From the NCBI GenBank assembly GCA_002391185.1, contig DGRY01000067.1, positions 1 through 34,939 of the forward strand: a DNA stretch of 34,939 bases, given 5' to 3'. This stretch comes from Prevotella sp. UBA4376 (GTDB lineage: Bacteria; Bacteroidota; Bacteroidia; Bacteroidales; Bacteroidaceae). Below are positions 24,891 through 31,567 of the stretch, in pieces. Below the pieces are notes generated by a model. It did not search any database. It saw only the letters and a program-made list of their open reading frames with translations, and was not told the origin of the DNA. Made by a program: the position numbers and the translations under genes. Positions within the stretch are counted from its first letter, which is position 1. Each line of letters begins with the position of its first letter.

Positions 24891-26564
24891 ATGATTAAAC
24901 AACTCTACATTCAGAACTTCACGCTCATCGACGAGCTCAATATAGATTTCCACTCTGGTTTTTCCGTTATCACGGGCGAAACAGGTGCTGGTAAAAGTAT
25001 CATTCTCGGAGCTATAGGCCTACTTCTCGGTAACCGTGCCGACATGAAACAGATAAAGAGTGGTGCAGAGAAATGCATAGTAGAAGCACATTTCGACCTA
25101 TCGCAATATCAGCTTGAAGAGTTCTTTCACGAAGAGGATATCGACTACGATCCCACTGACACCATTCTGCGTCGTGAGATAACAAGCAAGGGTAAAAGTC
25201 GTGCTTTCATCAACGACACTCCTGCCTCACTTTCATCAATGAAGCGTCTGGGAGAACACCTTGTTGATGTGCATAGCCAGCACCAGAATTTACTACTTCA
25301 AAAAGAAGATTTCCAGCTCAGCGTTGTTGACATTATTGCAAAAGACTCCGATAAACTGGATGAATTTAAGCTACAATATCAGCAATATCAACAGATTAAT
25401 GCAGAACTTCAGCAGTTAATAGCCGACATTGCCAACAGCAAGCAGCAGGAAGAATATCTCACATTTCAATTCAACGAACTTGAACAGGCAAAACTCAACA
25501 ATCCTGAAGAACAAGACGAACTTGAACAGAGAATACAGGAACTTTCTCATGTTGAAGATATTAAATCGGCACTTTTTGGAGCCGAATCTCTCCTTGAAGG
25601 CGATGAAATGGGCATCGACAATCTTCTGCGCCAGGCATCAAACCATCTGCACAACATAGAGCAGATTTTTCCCTGTGTGGGCGAACTTGCCGAACGCCTT
25701 GACAGTTCACGCATAGAAATACAAGATATTGTGCACGAAATCTCCATCAAGAGCGAGCGAGTGGAGTTTGATCCCGATGAACTTGAGCGCATGAATAACC
25801 GTATCGACGTTATCAATAGTCTGGAACAAAAATATCACGTAAACACTCTTGCCGAACTCATTGAGATAAAGCAGAGAATTGAGGAACAACTCAACAATAT
25901 CAGCAATGGTGATGAAGAAGTTGAAGAACTACGCAAAAAGGTAGAACAGCAAAAAGAAAAATGTATGAAGTTGGCTGCCCAACTAACTGATTTGCGTAAA
26001 AAAGCAGGATCTGTTGTAGAGAAAGAGATGCAAAAGCTTCTAGTACCTCTTGGTATCCCACATGTGCGCTTCAAAGTTGATATCCAACCAAAGGAACTAT
26101 CTTTATATGGTGCCGACTGCGTGTCGTTCCTCTTCAGCGCCAACACAAGTACTGCTCTGCAGCCTGTTAACGAGGTAGCTTCTGGAGGTGAGATTGCCCG
26201 TGTTATGCTCTCACTAAAAGCAATGATTAGCAACGCTGTAAAGCTCCCTACAATAATATTCGATGAAATCGACACGGGAGTAAGCGGACGTATAGCAGAG
26301 AAGATGGCACAAATAATGCAACAGATGGGTAAGGAAGGTCGACAGGTGATATCTATCACTCACCTACCACAAATTGCAGCCATGGGCTCTACTCACTATA
26401 AGGTGTCAAAGGAAGAAACAGCTCAAGGCACTATCAGTCACATGCGACAACTAAGTCAAGACGAACGTATCAACGAGATAGCTCAGATGTTAAGTGGTAG
26501 TCACATTTCGCCCGAAGCTATCAACAACGCTAAGGCGCTTTGCGAAGCTTCACATAACAATTGA
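24891..26564 (+). CDS. recN: DNA repair ATPase RecN
   Basis: RecN is an SMC-like ATPase that gathers double-strand break ends before RecA-dependent repair. The 557-residue protein has Walker A GETGAGKS at residues 29-36. Two long coiled-coil arms rich in Glu, Gln and Lys (about 150-230 and 290-375) follow. The ABC signature ASGGEIARVMLSLK is near residue 429 and Walker B TIIFDEIDTGVSG near 452-464, with the H-loop region ITHLPQIAA. It is full length. It sits at the end of the dnaN-exonuclease-coaBC-DUF4835 run, which groups replication, repair and CoA genes in the order usual for this phylum. Confidence 0.97.
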   Translation: MIKQLYIQNFTLIDELNIDFHSGFSVITGETGAGKSIILGAIGLLLGNRADMKQIKSGAEKCIVEAHFDLSQYQLEEFFHEEDIDYDPTDTILRREITSKGKSRAFINDTPASLSSMKRLGEHLVDVHSQHQNLLLQKEDFQLSVVDIIAKDSDKLDEFKLQYQQYQQINAELQQLIADIANSKQQEEYLTFQFNELEQAKLNNPEEQDELEQRIQELSHVEDIKSALFGAESLLEGDEMGIDNLLRQASNHLHNIEQIFPCVGELAERLDSSRIEIQDIVHEISIKSERVEFDPDELERMNNRIDVINSLEQKYHVNTLAELIEIKQRIEEQLNNISNGDEEVEELRKKVEQQKEKCMKLAAQLTDLRKKAGSVVEKEMQKLLVPLGIPHVRFKVDIQPKELSLYGADCVSFLFSANTSTALQPVNEVASGGEIARVMLSLKAMISNAVKLPTIIFDEIDTGVSGRIAEKMAQIMQQMGKEGRQVISITHLPQIAAMGSTHYKVSKEETAQGTISHMRQLSQDERINEIAQMLSGSHISPEAINNAKALCEASHNN

Positions 26565-26607
26565 AAAGATGAAAATAGTAGAAAATGCAAATAACAATTT
26601 TAAAATA

Positions 26608-28275
26608 ATGAAAAATCTAAAGTTAATATTAGCGAGCAGCTTCTTTTTCATCGCTTCTGGCATTCATGCCCAGAGTAGCTTTGTAGAAAATGCTGCGAAA
26701 TCTATTTTTACCCTTACTACATTCAAATCAGACGGAAGCATCCTGGCATCAAGTCATGGCATCTTCATAGGCACAAACGGTGAAGCCGTTGCCGACTGGA
26801 AATCATTCCCTGGCGCCAAGACAGCCGTTGTTGTTGATGCCGAAGGACGTTCTATGGATGTTGAAAGCATTTATGGCGCCAACGAGCTCTACGATCTATG
26901 TAAGTTCAAAGTTAAAGGTACAAAGACTCATGCAGCCACCCTTGCCACTACTCCATCGGCAACAGGTAGCAAGGTGTTTCTCATGGGCTACAGCATAAAG
27001 AAGCCACAGAGCCGTCTCATGACTGTTAGCGGAATAGAAAAATTTGGCGATAACCTAAACTACTACAATTTCGATGGTACCACTCCTGATAACACCAACA
27101 ATTGCCCATTTGTGAATGCACGTGGCGAAGTTATCGGATTAATGCAGATATCAACAACCACAACAAAGGTTCATGCCACCGATGTGCGTATTGTTTCAGG
27201 ACTCACAACCAATGGTCTCACCATCAGTCAGCCTTTGATGAAAAAAACAGGCATTCGTGTAACCATGCCTGAGAAACAGCAGGACGCTCTCCTCACACTT
27301 ATACTCTCTGGAGAACAATGTGATTCTGCTACACATGCCATTTATGTTAACGAGTTCCTGCAGCACTTCCCTACAGCCACCGAAGGCTACAGCAACAAAG
27401 CTCAACTCGAAGTGCGCGCTGCCAACTATGCCAATGCTGATAGAATAATGAACGAAGCACTCAGCAAATGTACCAACAAAGCCGATGTTCATTCAGACTA
27501 TTCAAAACTGGTATTTGACAAGGCTGTTTATGTTGGCGATTCTATTTATCCAGCATGGAATCTCGACAAGGCACTTCACGAAGCAGAACAGGCATATGCC
27601 ATCAACGCTCTTCCTGCCTATCGTCATCAGCAGGCACAGATATATTTCAGCAAAACCGATTATAAGAAGGCCTACGATATATTCATTGACCTTAGCAAAA
27701 ATGGCATGCATAATGGCGAAGTGTTCTACGAAGCAGCTCAATGCAAAGCACAACTAAAGGCCAATGCCGACGAGATTCTCAATCTTCTTGATAGTGCTGT
27801 TGCCGTTTGTCCACAGCCACTCACACAGGCAGCAGCTCCTTATGTGCTTGCCCGAGGCTATCAGCTCGATAACATGGGAAAATACCGTGAGGCTCTCAAG
27901 GACTATTTCCGCTATGACACACTCATGTTGGGCAGAGTGAACGACAATTTCTACTACACTCGCTACAAGTGCGAAACAAAGATAAAACAATATCAGCAGG
28001 CACTAGAAGACATAGCACGATGCATACTTGTTAATCCACGTGAAGTAACCTACTATGCCGAAATGGCAAGTCTCGAACTCCGTGTTAAGCGCTATAATCA
28101 GGCAATAGAAGTTGCAGAACGCTGCACAAAACTCGAGCCCAACTATGCAGATGCATGGCTCATCCTTGGAGTTGCACAACGCGAAAAAGGCTTAAAAGCC
28201 GAGGCTCGCACAAGTCTTGAGAAAGCCAAGGAATTAGGTGACAAACGAGCTGAAGAGTATCTAAAGAATTTGTAA
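26608..28275 (+). CDS. Secreted trypsin-fold/TPR protein with apparently lost catalytic residues
   Basis: With this start (an in-frame start at 26494 would lie inside recN) the protein has 555 residues and a signal peptide (MKNLKLILASSFFFIASGIH, then AQ). Residues 25-200 look like a trypsin-like serine protease domain: SSHGIFIG, LYDLCKFKV and CPFVNARGEVIGLMQI match the strands around the His, Asp and Ser sites. However, the His position is Trp64 (VADW), the Ser motif GNSGGP reads TNNCP with Asn164 in place of Ser, and only Asp96 remains. Residues ~230-555 are TPR helices, best seen in YNQAIEVAERCTKLEPNYADAWLILG. I infer a non-catalytic periplasmic or surface scaffold that binds peptides or partners. 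It follows recN by 43 bp. Confidence 0.8.
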   Translation: MKNLKLILASSFFFIASGIHAQSSFVENAAKSIFTLTTFKSDGSILASSHGIFIGTNGEAVADWKSFPGAKTAVVVDAEGRSMDVESIYGANELYDLCKFKVKGTKTHAATLATTPSATGSKVFLMGYSIKKPQSRLMTVSGIEKFGDNLNYYNFDGTTPDNTNNCPFVNARGEVIGLMQISTTTTKVHATDVRIVSGLTTNGLTISQPLMKKTGIRVTMPEKQQDALLTLILSGEQCDSATHAIYVNEFLQHFPTATEGYSNKAQLEVRAANYANADRIMNEALSKCTNKADVHSDYSKLVFDKAVYVGDSIYPAWNLDKALHEAEQAYAINALPAYRHQQAQIYFSKTDYKKAYDIFIDLSKNGMHNGEVFYEAAQCKAQLKANADEILNLLDSAVAVCPQPLTQAAAPYVLARGYQLDNMGKYREALKDYFRYDTLMLGRVNDNFYYTRYKCETKIKQYQQALEDIARCILVNPREVTYYAEMASLELRVKRYNQAIEVAERCTKLEPNYADAWLILGVAQREKGLKAEARTSLEKAKELGDKRAEEYLKNL

Positions 28276-28285
28276 TGAGAAAATT

Positions 28286-28332
28286 GGTTCTTCACAGACT
28301 TAGCGCTTACATACAGCTAGGTCGGTGAAACC
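28286..28332 (+). other. Stem-loop between the TPR gene and crcB
   Basis: GACTTAGC (28297-28304) pairs with GCTAGGTC (28316-28323) over 8 bp with one G-U pair. After one mismatch TTCAC (28291-28295) pairs with GTGAA (28325-28329), and then GGT with ACC past a 2-nt bulge. No T-run follows, so it does not look like a simple terminator. It could be a leader structure of crcB or a 3' end of the upstream message. Confidence 0.45.
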
Positions 28333-28348
28333 TATCAGCAAAGGAAGT

Positions 28349-28399
28349 AATGTGGAATTAATCTAATTACTAACTTGTAATTTAAATTAATTCCACATT
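28349..28399. repeat. Perfect 14-bp inverted repeat in front of crcB
   Basis: AATGTGGAATTAAT (28349-28362) and ATTAATTCCACATT (28386-28399) are perfectly complementary. Inside them AATTAC-TAACTT-GTAATT (28365-28382) forms a second stem, so the whole folds into one long hairpin ending 27 bp before the crcB ATG. The first 12 bases also occur at 16788-16799, suggesting a dispersed repeat. It may act as a terminator for the upstream gene despite the lack of a clean T-run. Confidence 0.6.
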
Positions 28400-28426
28400 C
28401 GTAATTCTAAATTCATAATTTAAAAT

Positions 28427-28789
28427 ATGAAAGAACTGCTTTTAGTTGGAGCAGGAAGCTGCCTGGGAGGAATGGCACGCTATATTGTATCGCTTGCATT
28501 TAAGAATTTAAGCGACTATCCACTTGCCACATTTACAGCAAACATTATAGGCTGTTTCATCATAGGAGTGCTATGGACGGTAACAAACAAGTATAGCAAT
28601 ATGTCTAATAGTATCTCACTATTCCTCATGGTTGGATTCTGTGGTGGTTTCACTACATTTTCCAGCTTTTCAAAAGAAAGTATAATGATGATGCTCTCAG
28701 GGCACTATCTACCCTTCCTACTCTATTCCTTCGGTAGCGTAATCTTAGGGTTGATTGCCGTAGTCTTTGGAGCCGCATTAGCCAAATAA
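28427..28789 (+). CDS. crcB: Fluoride-specific ion channel CrcB/Fluc
   Basis: This 120-residue inner-membrane protein exports fluoride as an antiparallel dimer. It has four hydrophobic helices (about 3-22, 32-53, 63-85, 95-118). Family motifs are present: GGMARY (15-20), ATFTANIIGCFIIG (34-47, with the conserved Asn) and GFCGGFTTFSSFSKE (70-84, with the TTFSSF segment lining the pore). Length is normal for a single-gene Fluc. The upstream spacer does not contain the conserved fluoride riboswitch core, although it is structured. Confidence 0.96.
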   Translation: MKELLLVGAGSCLGGMARYIVSLAFKNLSDYPLATFTANIIGCFIIGVLWTVTNKYSNMSNSISLFLMVGFCGGFTTFSSFSKESIMMMLSGHYLPFLLYSFGSVILGLIAVVFGAALAK

Positions 28790-28818
28790 AAAATGTATAA
28801 TTATATATATTTTTTCGT

Positions 28819-28850
28819 TTTGTTGCTTCAAAAAAAAAGTGTTATCTTTG
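28819..28850 (+). promoter_or_regulatory. Consensus promoter with no gene directly downstream
   Basis: TTTG (28819-28822), a 20-bp spacer and TATCTTTG (28843-28850) match the Bacteroidota consensus fully. Transcription would start near 28857, about 720 bp before the next gene, and run into the 11-bp-period array. It therefore marks either a non-coding RNA or a very long leader. Confidence 0.65.
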
Positions 28851-28925
28851 TGTTGTTAAATTCGATGAATTACACATGCGTGATAAGGTGTCAAAGCCAC
28901 ACCAAAACACAAGAGTGACAAGGCT

Positions 28926-29068
28926 GTGGCTCTAATATGACTCTACTATGAGTCTATAATGACTCTACAATGACTCTAATCGCGCAATAATCGCGAATTA
29001 GAGAATCGTTATTGAACGATTAGAGAAAGGTTAGAGAACGGTTAGAGGAATAAGGGAGGAAAAACGGT
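28926..29068. repeat. 143-bp array with strict 11-bp periodicity and opposed halves
   Basis: Thirteen 11-bp units follow without a break in phase. The first five are of the form ATGACTCTANN (28926-28980; the first, GTGGCTCTAAT, is the weakest). Then come CGCGCAATAAT, CGCGAATTAGA, GAATCGTTATT, GAACGATTAGA, GAAAGGTTAGA, GAACGGTTAGA, GGAATAAGGGA and GGAAAAACGGT. The CTCTA cores of the left half are complementary to the TAGAG cores of the right half, and the centre forms CTCTAATCGCG (28974-28984) / CGCGAATTAGAG (28992-29003). A further perfect stem AATCGTT-ATTG-AACGATT lies at 29004-29021. This is not a CRISPR array; the units are contiguous. Confidence 0.7.
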
Positions 29069-29279
29069 TCAATAGTAAGTTTTATGTGTCAAAAGCCTTT
29101 TGCCGAATCAATTTTAGATATGGTATTGAGAATGGAGCTAATTTTCGATCAATTATTCGAGTTAAAACTCTCATCAACTCGTTACGATAATTAGCGTTTT
29201 ATAATCAAAATTTTATAGATTGCGAAAAAGCCGAACGAATGCTAAAAGATTGTAGTGCCACGGACTTATGCAACTGAGC

Positions 29280-29310
29280 CGTAAATTCTTCTGTTTTTTC
29301 CAAATTTACG
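29280..29310 (+). terminator. Possible terminator of an RNA from the 28819-28850 promoter
   Basis: A perfect 8-bp stem, CGTAAATT with AATTTACG, encloses a 15-nt loop containing TTTTTT. It is AT-rich, and the T-run is in the loop rather than after the stem, so support is weak. Confidence 0.25.
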
Positions 29311-29462
29311 TAATATCACAAAAAAACTAACAGCCTATTAATTGTACAAATATTTTCAATGTTATTTTTCAAATAAAAACAAGCCATCCACACGCCAAGT
29401 TTCCCCTACTCTTTTAATTCTATTTTTTTCGAAAAAGCGATACACTATCTAAAAAAAATTAT

Positions 29463-29470
29463 TACCTTTG
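29463..29470 (+). promoter_or_regulatory. -7 element for the DUF3857 gene pair
   Basis: TACCTTTG matches TAnnTTTG and predicts a start near 29477, giving a ~100-nt leader. No TTTG lies at the -33 spacing. The leader contains a small hairpin TTAACCCG-AAA-CGGATTAA (29486-29504, one mismatch). Confidence 0.55.
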
Positions 29471-29576
29471 CATAGAATATATGAATTAACCCGAAACGGA
29501 TTAACTGAATATAATTCGCTATCATGAAAAGAAAATAGAATTAACAAACGATAAAGTAATTAGCTAAAAAGAAAAA

Positions 29577-31565
29577 ATGCGGAAAAACTACGCACGAAGC
29601 ATTGTAATAGCCTGCTTACTGGGCATTACAATTATGGGAAATGCACAAAGTACACAACCCAATTTAAAATTTGGCAAACCTACTCAAGAGGAATTGCTGA
29701 TGAAAGATTACTCTGCCGACAAAGACGCCCCTGCCGTGGTGCTTTGCAGTCAGCGTTCTACTTTCTATGAGATTAAGCAAGGATCACTGCAGGTGGTAAA
29801 CGAAATTAAATACCGTCTGAAGATTCTAAAACCCGAAGGTAAGGAATATGCCACCATCGAAATCCCTTACTACAGTCCTGTTAACTCTAACATGAAAGAA
29901 AGGGTGATTAGTGTTAAGGGATACACTTACAATATTGAGAATGGAAAAATAGAGAAGACAAAACTGGAAAGCTCTATGATTTCCGACTCACGCATCAACG
30001 ATGCCAGAATGTTGAAGAAGCTGGCTATGCCACAGGTGAAAGAAGGAAGTGTGATTGAATTGCAATACCGATTAGAAAGCGACTACTACTATGAGATAGA
30101 TTCATGGTATGCACAAACCGACATTCCTGTGCTATACACCGATTGCGTAATTTCTGTACCCGATGCTTTCAATTTCTCATTCAGCCAAAGAGGTTTCAAT
30201 GAGATTGCTTTCAAGAAAACACCTGCATACGCAAGTTTCTCGCTAACAGGAAGAGATGAGCGTGAGCCAGCTACAGAATACAAGTTTGTGGGAATGAACA
30301 TCCCTGCATTGAAACCAGAGGGATATGTGTTCTGCCCTTCTGCATATAAAAGTTGTGTTGACTTAGAGATCAGAAGCATCAATATTCCTGGATTTATATG
30401 CAAGGACTTCACTTCTACTTGGAATAGCATTGGCGAAAAACTAATGGAAGACGAGGACTTCGGTGGAAGAATAAGACGTAGCAACATGCTGAGCAAGGAA
30501 CAGAAAGACCTTGACCTTAGTAAATGCGCAACAACAAAGGATAAGATTGTAGCACTATACAAACTGCTGAGAAAACACCTTAAATGGGACGAGACCTACA
30601 GTCTTTTGGGCGAAAGCAAATCACAACTTCGCAAAGACGGAACAGGTTCAAGTGCCGACATGAACTTTGTGTTACTTAACATGATGAAAGATGCAGGAAT
30701 AAAAGGCTATCCAGTGCTGTTATGCAGCCGCGACAAAGGATTCCTGCCTATCCATGCCTCATTAGAGAAACTCAACTGCTTCATCATAGCTTTTGAGAAC
30801 GAGGACGGAACAACATCGTTCATCGATGCTTCATACGAAGACGGATATGTTGATGTGCTGCCAAGCAGAATGCTCGTTAACAATGCCTACCAACTGATAT
30901 CAAGCAACATGACAAGCGCTGTTAACCTACAGCAACTGCCTTTTTCAAAAACTATTCGCAAGATAAGCGCCAAACTCACCGCCGATGGAAAACTTACCGG
31001 TAACGTGAGAGATCAACTTACAAACAACAATGCCGCTTCCCTACGCGAAGACTATAAAGCAGCCGAAGACAGCGTGAAGTTTGTAAGCGAGAAGGCAAAG
31101 AACAACCACATAGAGATAACAAGATGCGAAATAAAAGGCGTGAACGACTACTCTAATGAGCTGAACATAAACTATGATTTCGAAAAGAACTGCGATGCCA
31201 CAGCTAACCAGATATACGTAAATCCGTTTATCATGACTATCATCGACGATAACCCTTTCACCGCCGAAGAGAGAACGCTACCTGTGGAATTTCCACACAA
31301 ATGGCACCTCACACAGAATGTGTGTCTTGAAATACCAGAAGGCTACTCTATTGAGGAAATGCCTAAGAATCTGACTATAAAGACCGAAGACGGTTCCATG
31401 ATATTAAAGGTGGTGCTCACTGCTGTAGAGAACAAGATCATGGCTCGCGAGATTCTAAATGTAGATCGTATCATCTACAACCAGCAGGAATACCCAACGG
31501 TAAAAGAAATGTTTGCACAACTCATGGCTAAGAACAAAGAGTTGCTTGTATTGAAAAAGAACTGA
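29577..31565 (+). CDS. Secreted DUF3857/transglutaminase-like protein, degraded catalytic triad
   Basis: This 662-residue protein has a Sec signal peptide (hydrophobic core IVIACLLGITIM, then GNAQ). The N-terminal half is a DUF3857-type beta-sandwich (YEIKQGSLQVVNEIKYRLKILKPEGKEYATIEIPY, about 64-98). A transglutaminase-like core follows (about 315-425), then a C-terminal domain. Aligned by eye to its downstream neighbour, the nucleophile position is Ser359 (TGSSAD), the His position is Cys401 (LNCFII) and the acidic position is Asp417 (FIDAS). The usual Cys-His-Asp triad is thus largely lost, and I expect no transglutaminase or protease activity. It is periplasmic or surface exposed. Its stop is 2 bp before the paralogue's ATG, so the two are translated from one message. 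Confidence 0.85.
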   Translation: MRKNYARSIVIACLLGITIMGNAQSTQPNLKFGKPTQEELLMKDYSADKDAPAVVLCSQRSTFYEIKQGSLQVVNEIKYRLKILKPEGKEYATIEIPYYSPVNSNMKERVISVKGYTYNIENGKIEKTKLESSMISDSRINDARMLKKLAMPQVKEGSVIELQYRLESDYYYEIDSWYAQTDIPVLYTDCVISVPDAFNFSFSQRGFNEIAFKKTPAYASFSLTGRDEREPATEYKFVGMNIPALKPEGYVFCPSAYKSCVDLEIRSINIPGFICKDFTSTWNSIGEKLMEDEDFGGRIRRSNMLSKEQKDLDLSKCATTKDKIVALYKLLRKHLKWDETYSLLGESKSQLRKDGTGSSADMNFVLLNMMKDAGIKGYPVLLCSRDKGFLPIHASLEKLNCFIIAFENEDGTTSFIDASYEDGYVDVLPSRMLVNNAYQLISSNMTSAVNLQQLPFSKTIRKISAKLTADGKLTGNVRDQLTNNNAASLREDYKAAEDSVKFVSEKAKNNHIEITRCEIKGVNDYSNELNINYDFEKNCDATANQIYVNPFIMTIIDDNPFTAEERTLPVEFPHKWHLTQNVCLEIPEGYSIEEMPKNLTIKTEDGSMILKVVLTAVENKIMAREILNVDRIIYNQQEYPTVKEMFAQLMAKNKELLVLKKN

Positions 31566-31567
31566 TT

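Larger units (their letters stand above)
28790..29576. other. 787-bp spacer without a convincing gene; may encode a non-coding RNA
   Basis: No ORF here looks like a gene. The spacer holds a consensus promoter at 28819-28850, an inverted repeat AGCCACA (28895-28901) / TGTGGCT (28925-28931), the 11-bp-period array (28926-29068), and a hairpin CGTAAATT (29280-29287) / AATTTACG (29303-29310). A second -7 element for the downstream gene is at 29463-29470. Two small ORFs exist (17 codons at 28865-28918; 36 codons at 29084-29194), but neither has a ribosome site or composition that convinces me. A transcript of up to about 450 nt from 28857 is possible. Confidence 0.5.

Noticed and set aside
26494..26607. 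Start of the TPR protein inside recN
   Set aside because: The signal peptide begins at 26608; the upstream 38 residues read as recN codons out of frame.
28276..28426. Fluoride riboswitch before crcB
   Set aside because: The conserved core of the crcB motif is not visible; the stems present have a different layout.
28865..28918. 17-codon leader-like ORF just after the orphan promoter
   Set aside because: Too short to judge, with no runs of a single amino acid that would suggest attenuation.
28926..29068. CRISPR array
   Set aside because: Units are 11 bp and contiguous, with no spacers of constant length and no cas genes in the window.
29084..29194. 36-codon ORF in the long spacer
   Set aside because: No ribosome site at a proper distance and no recognisable features; kept only as a remark in the spacer entry.
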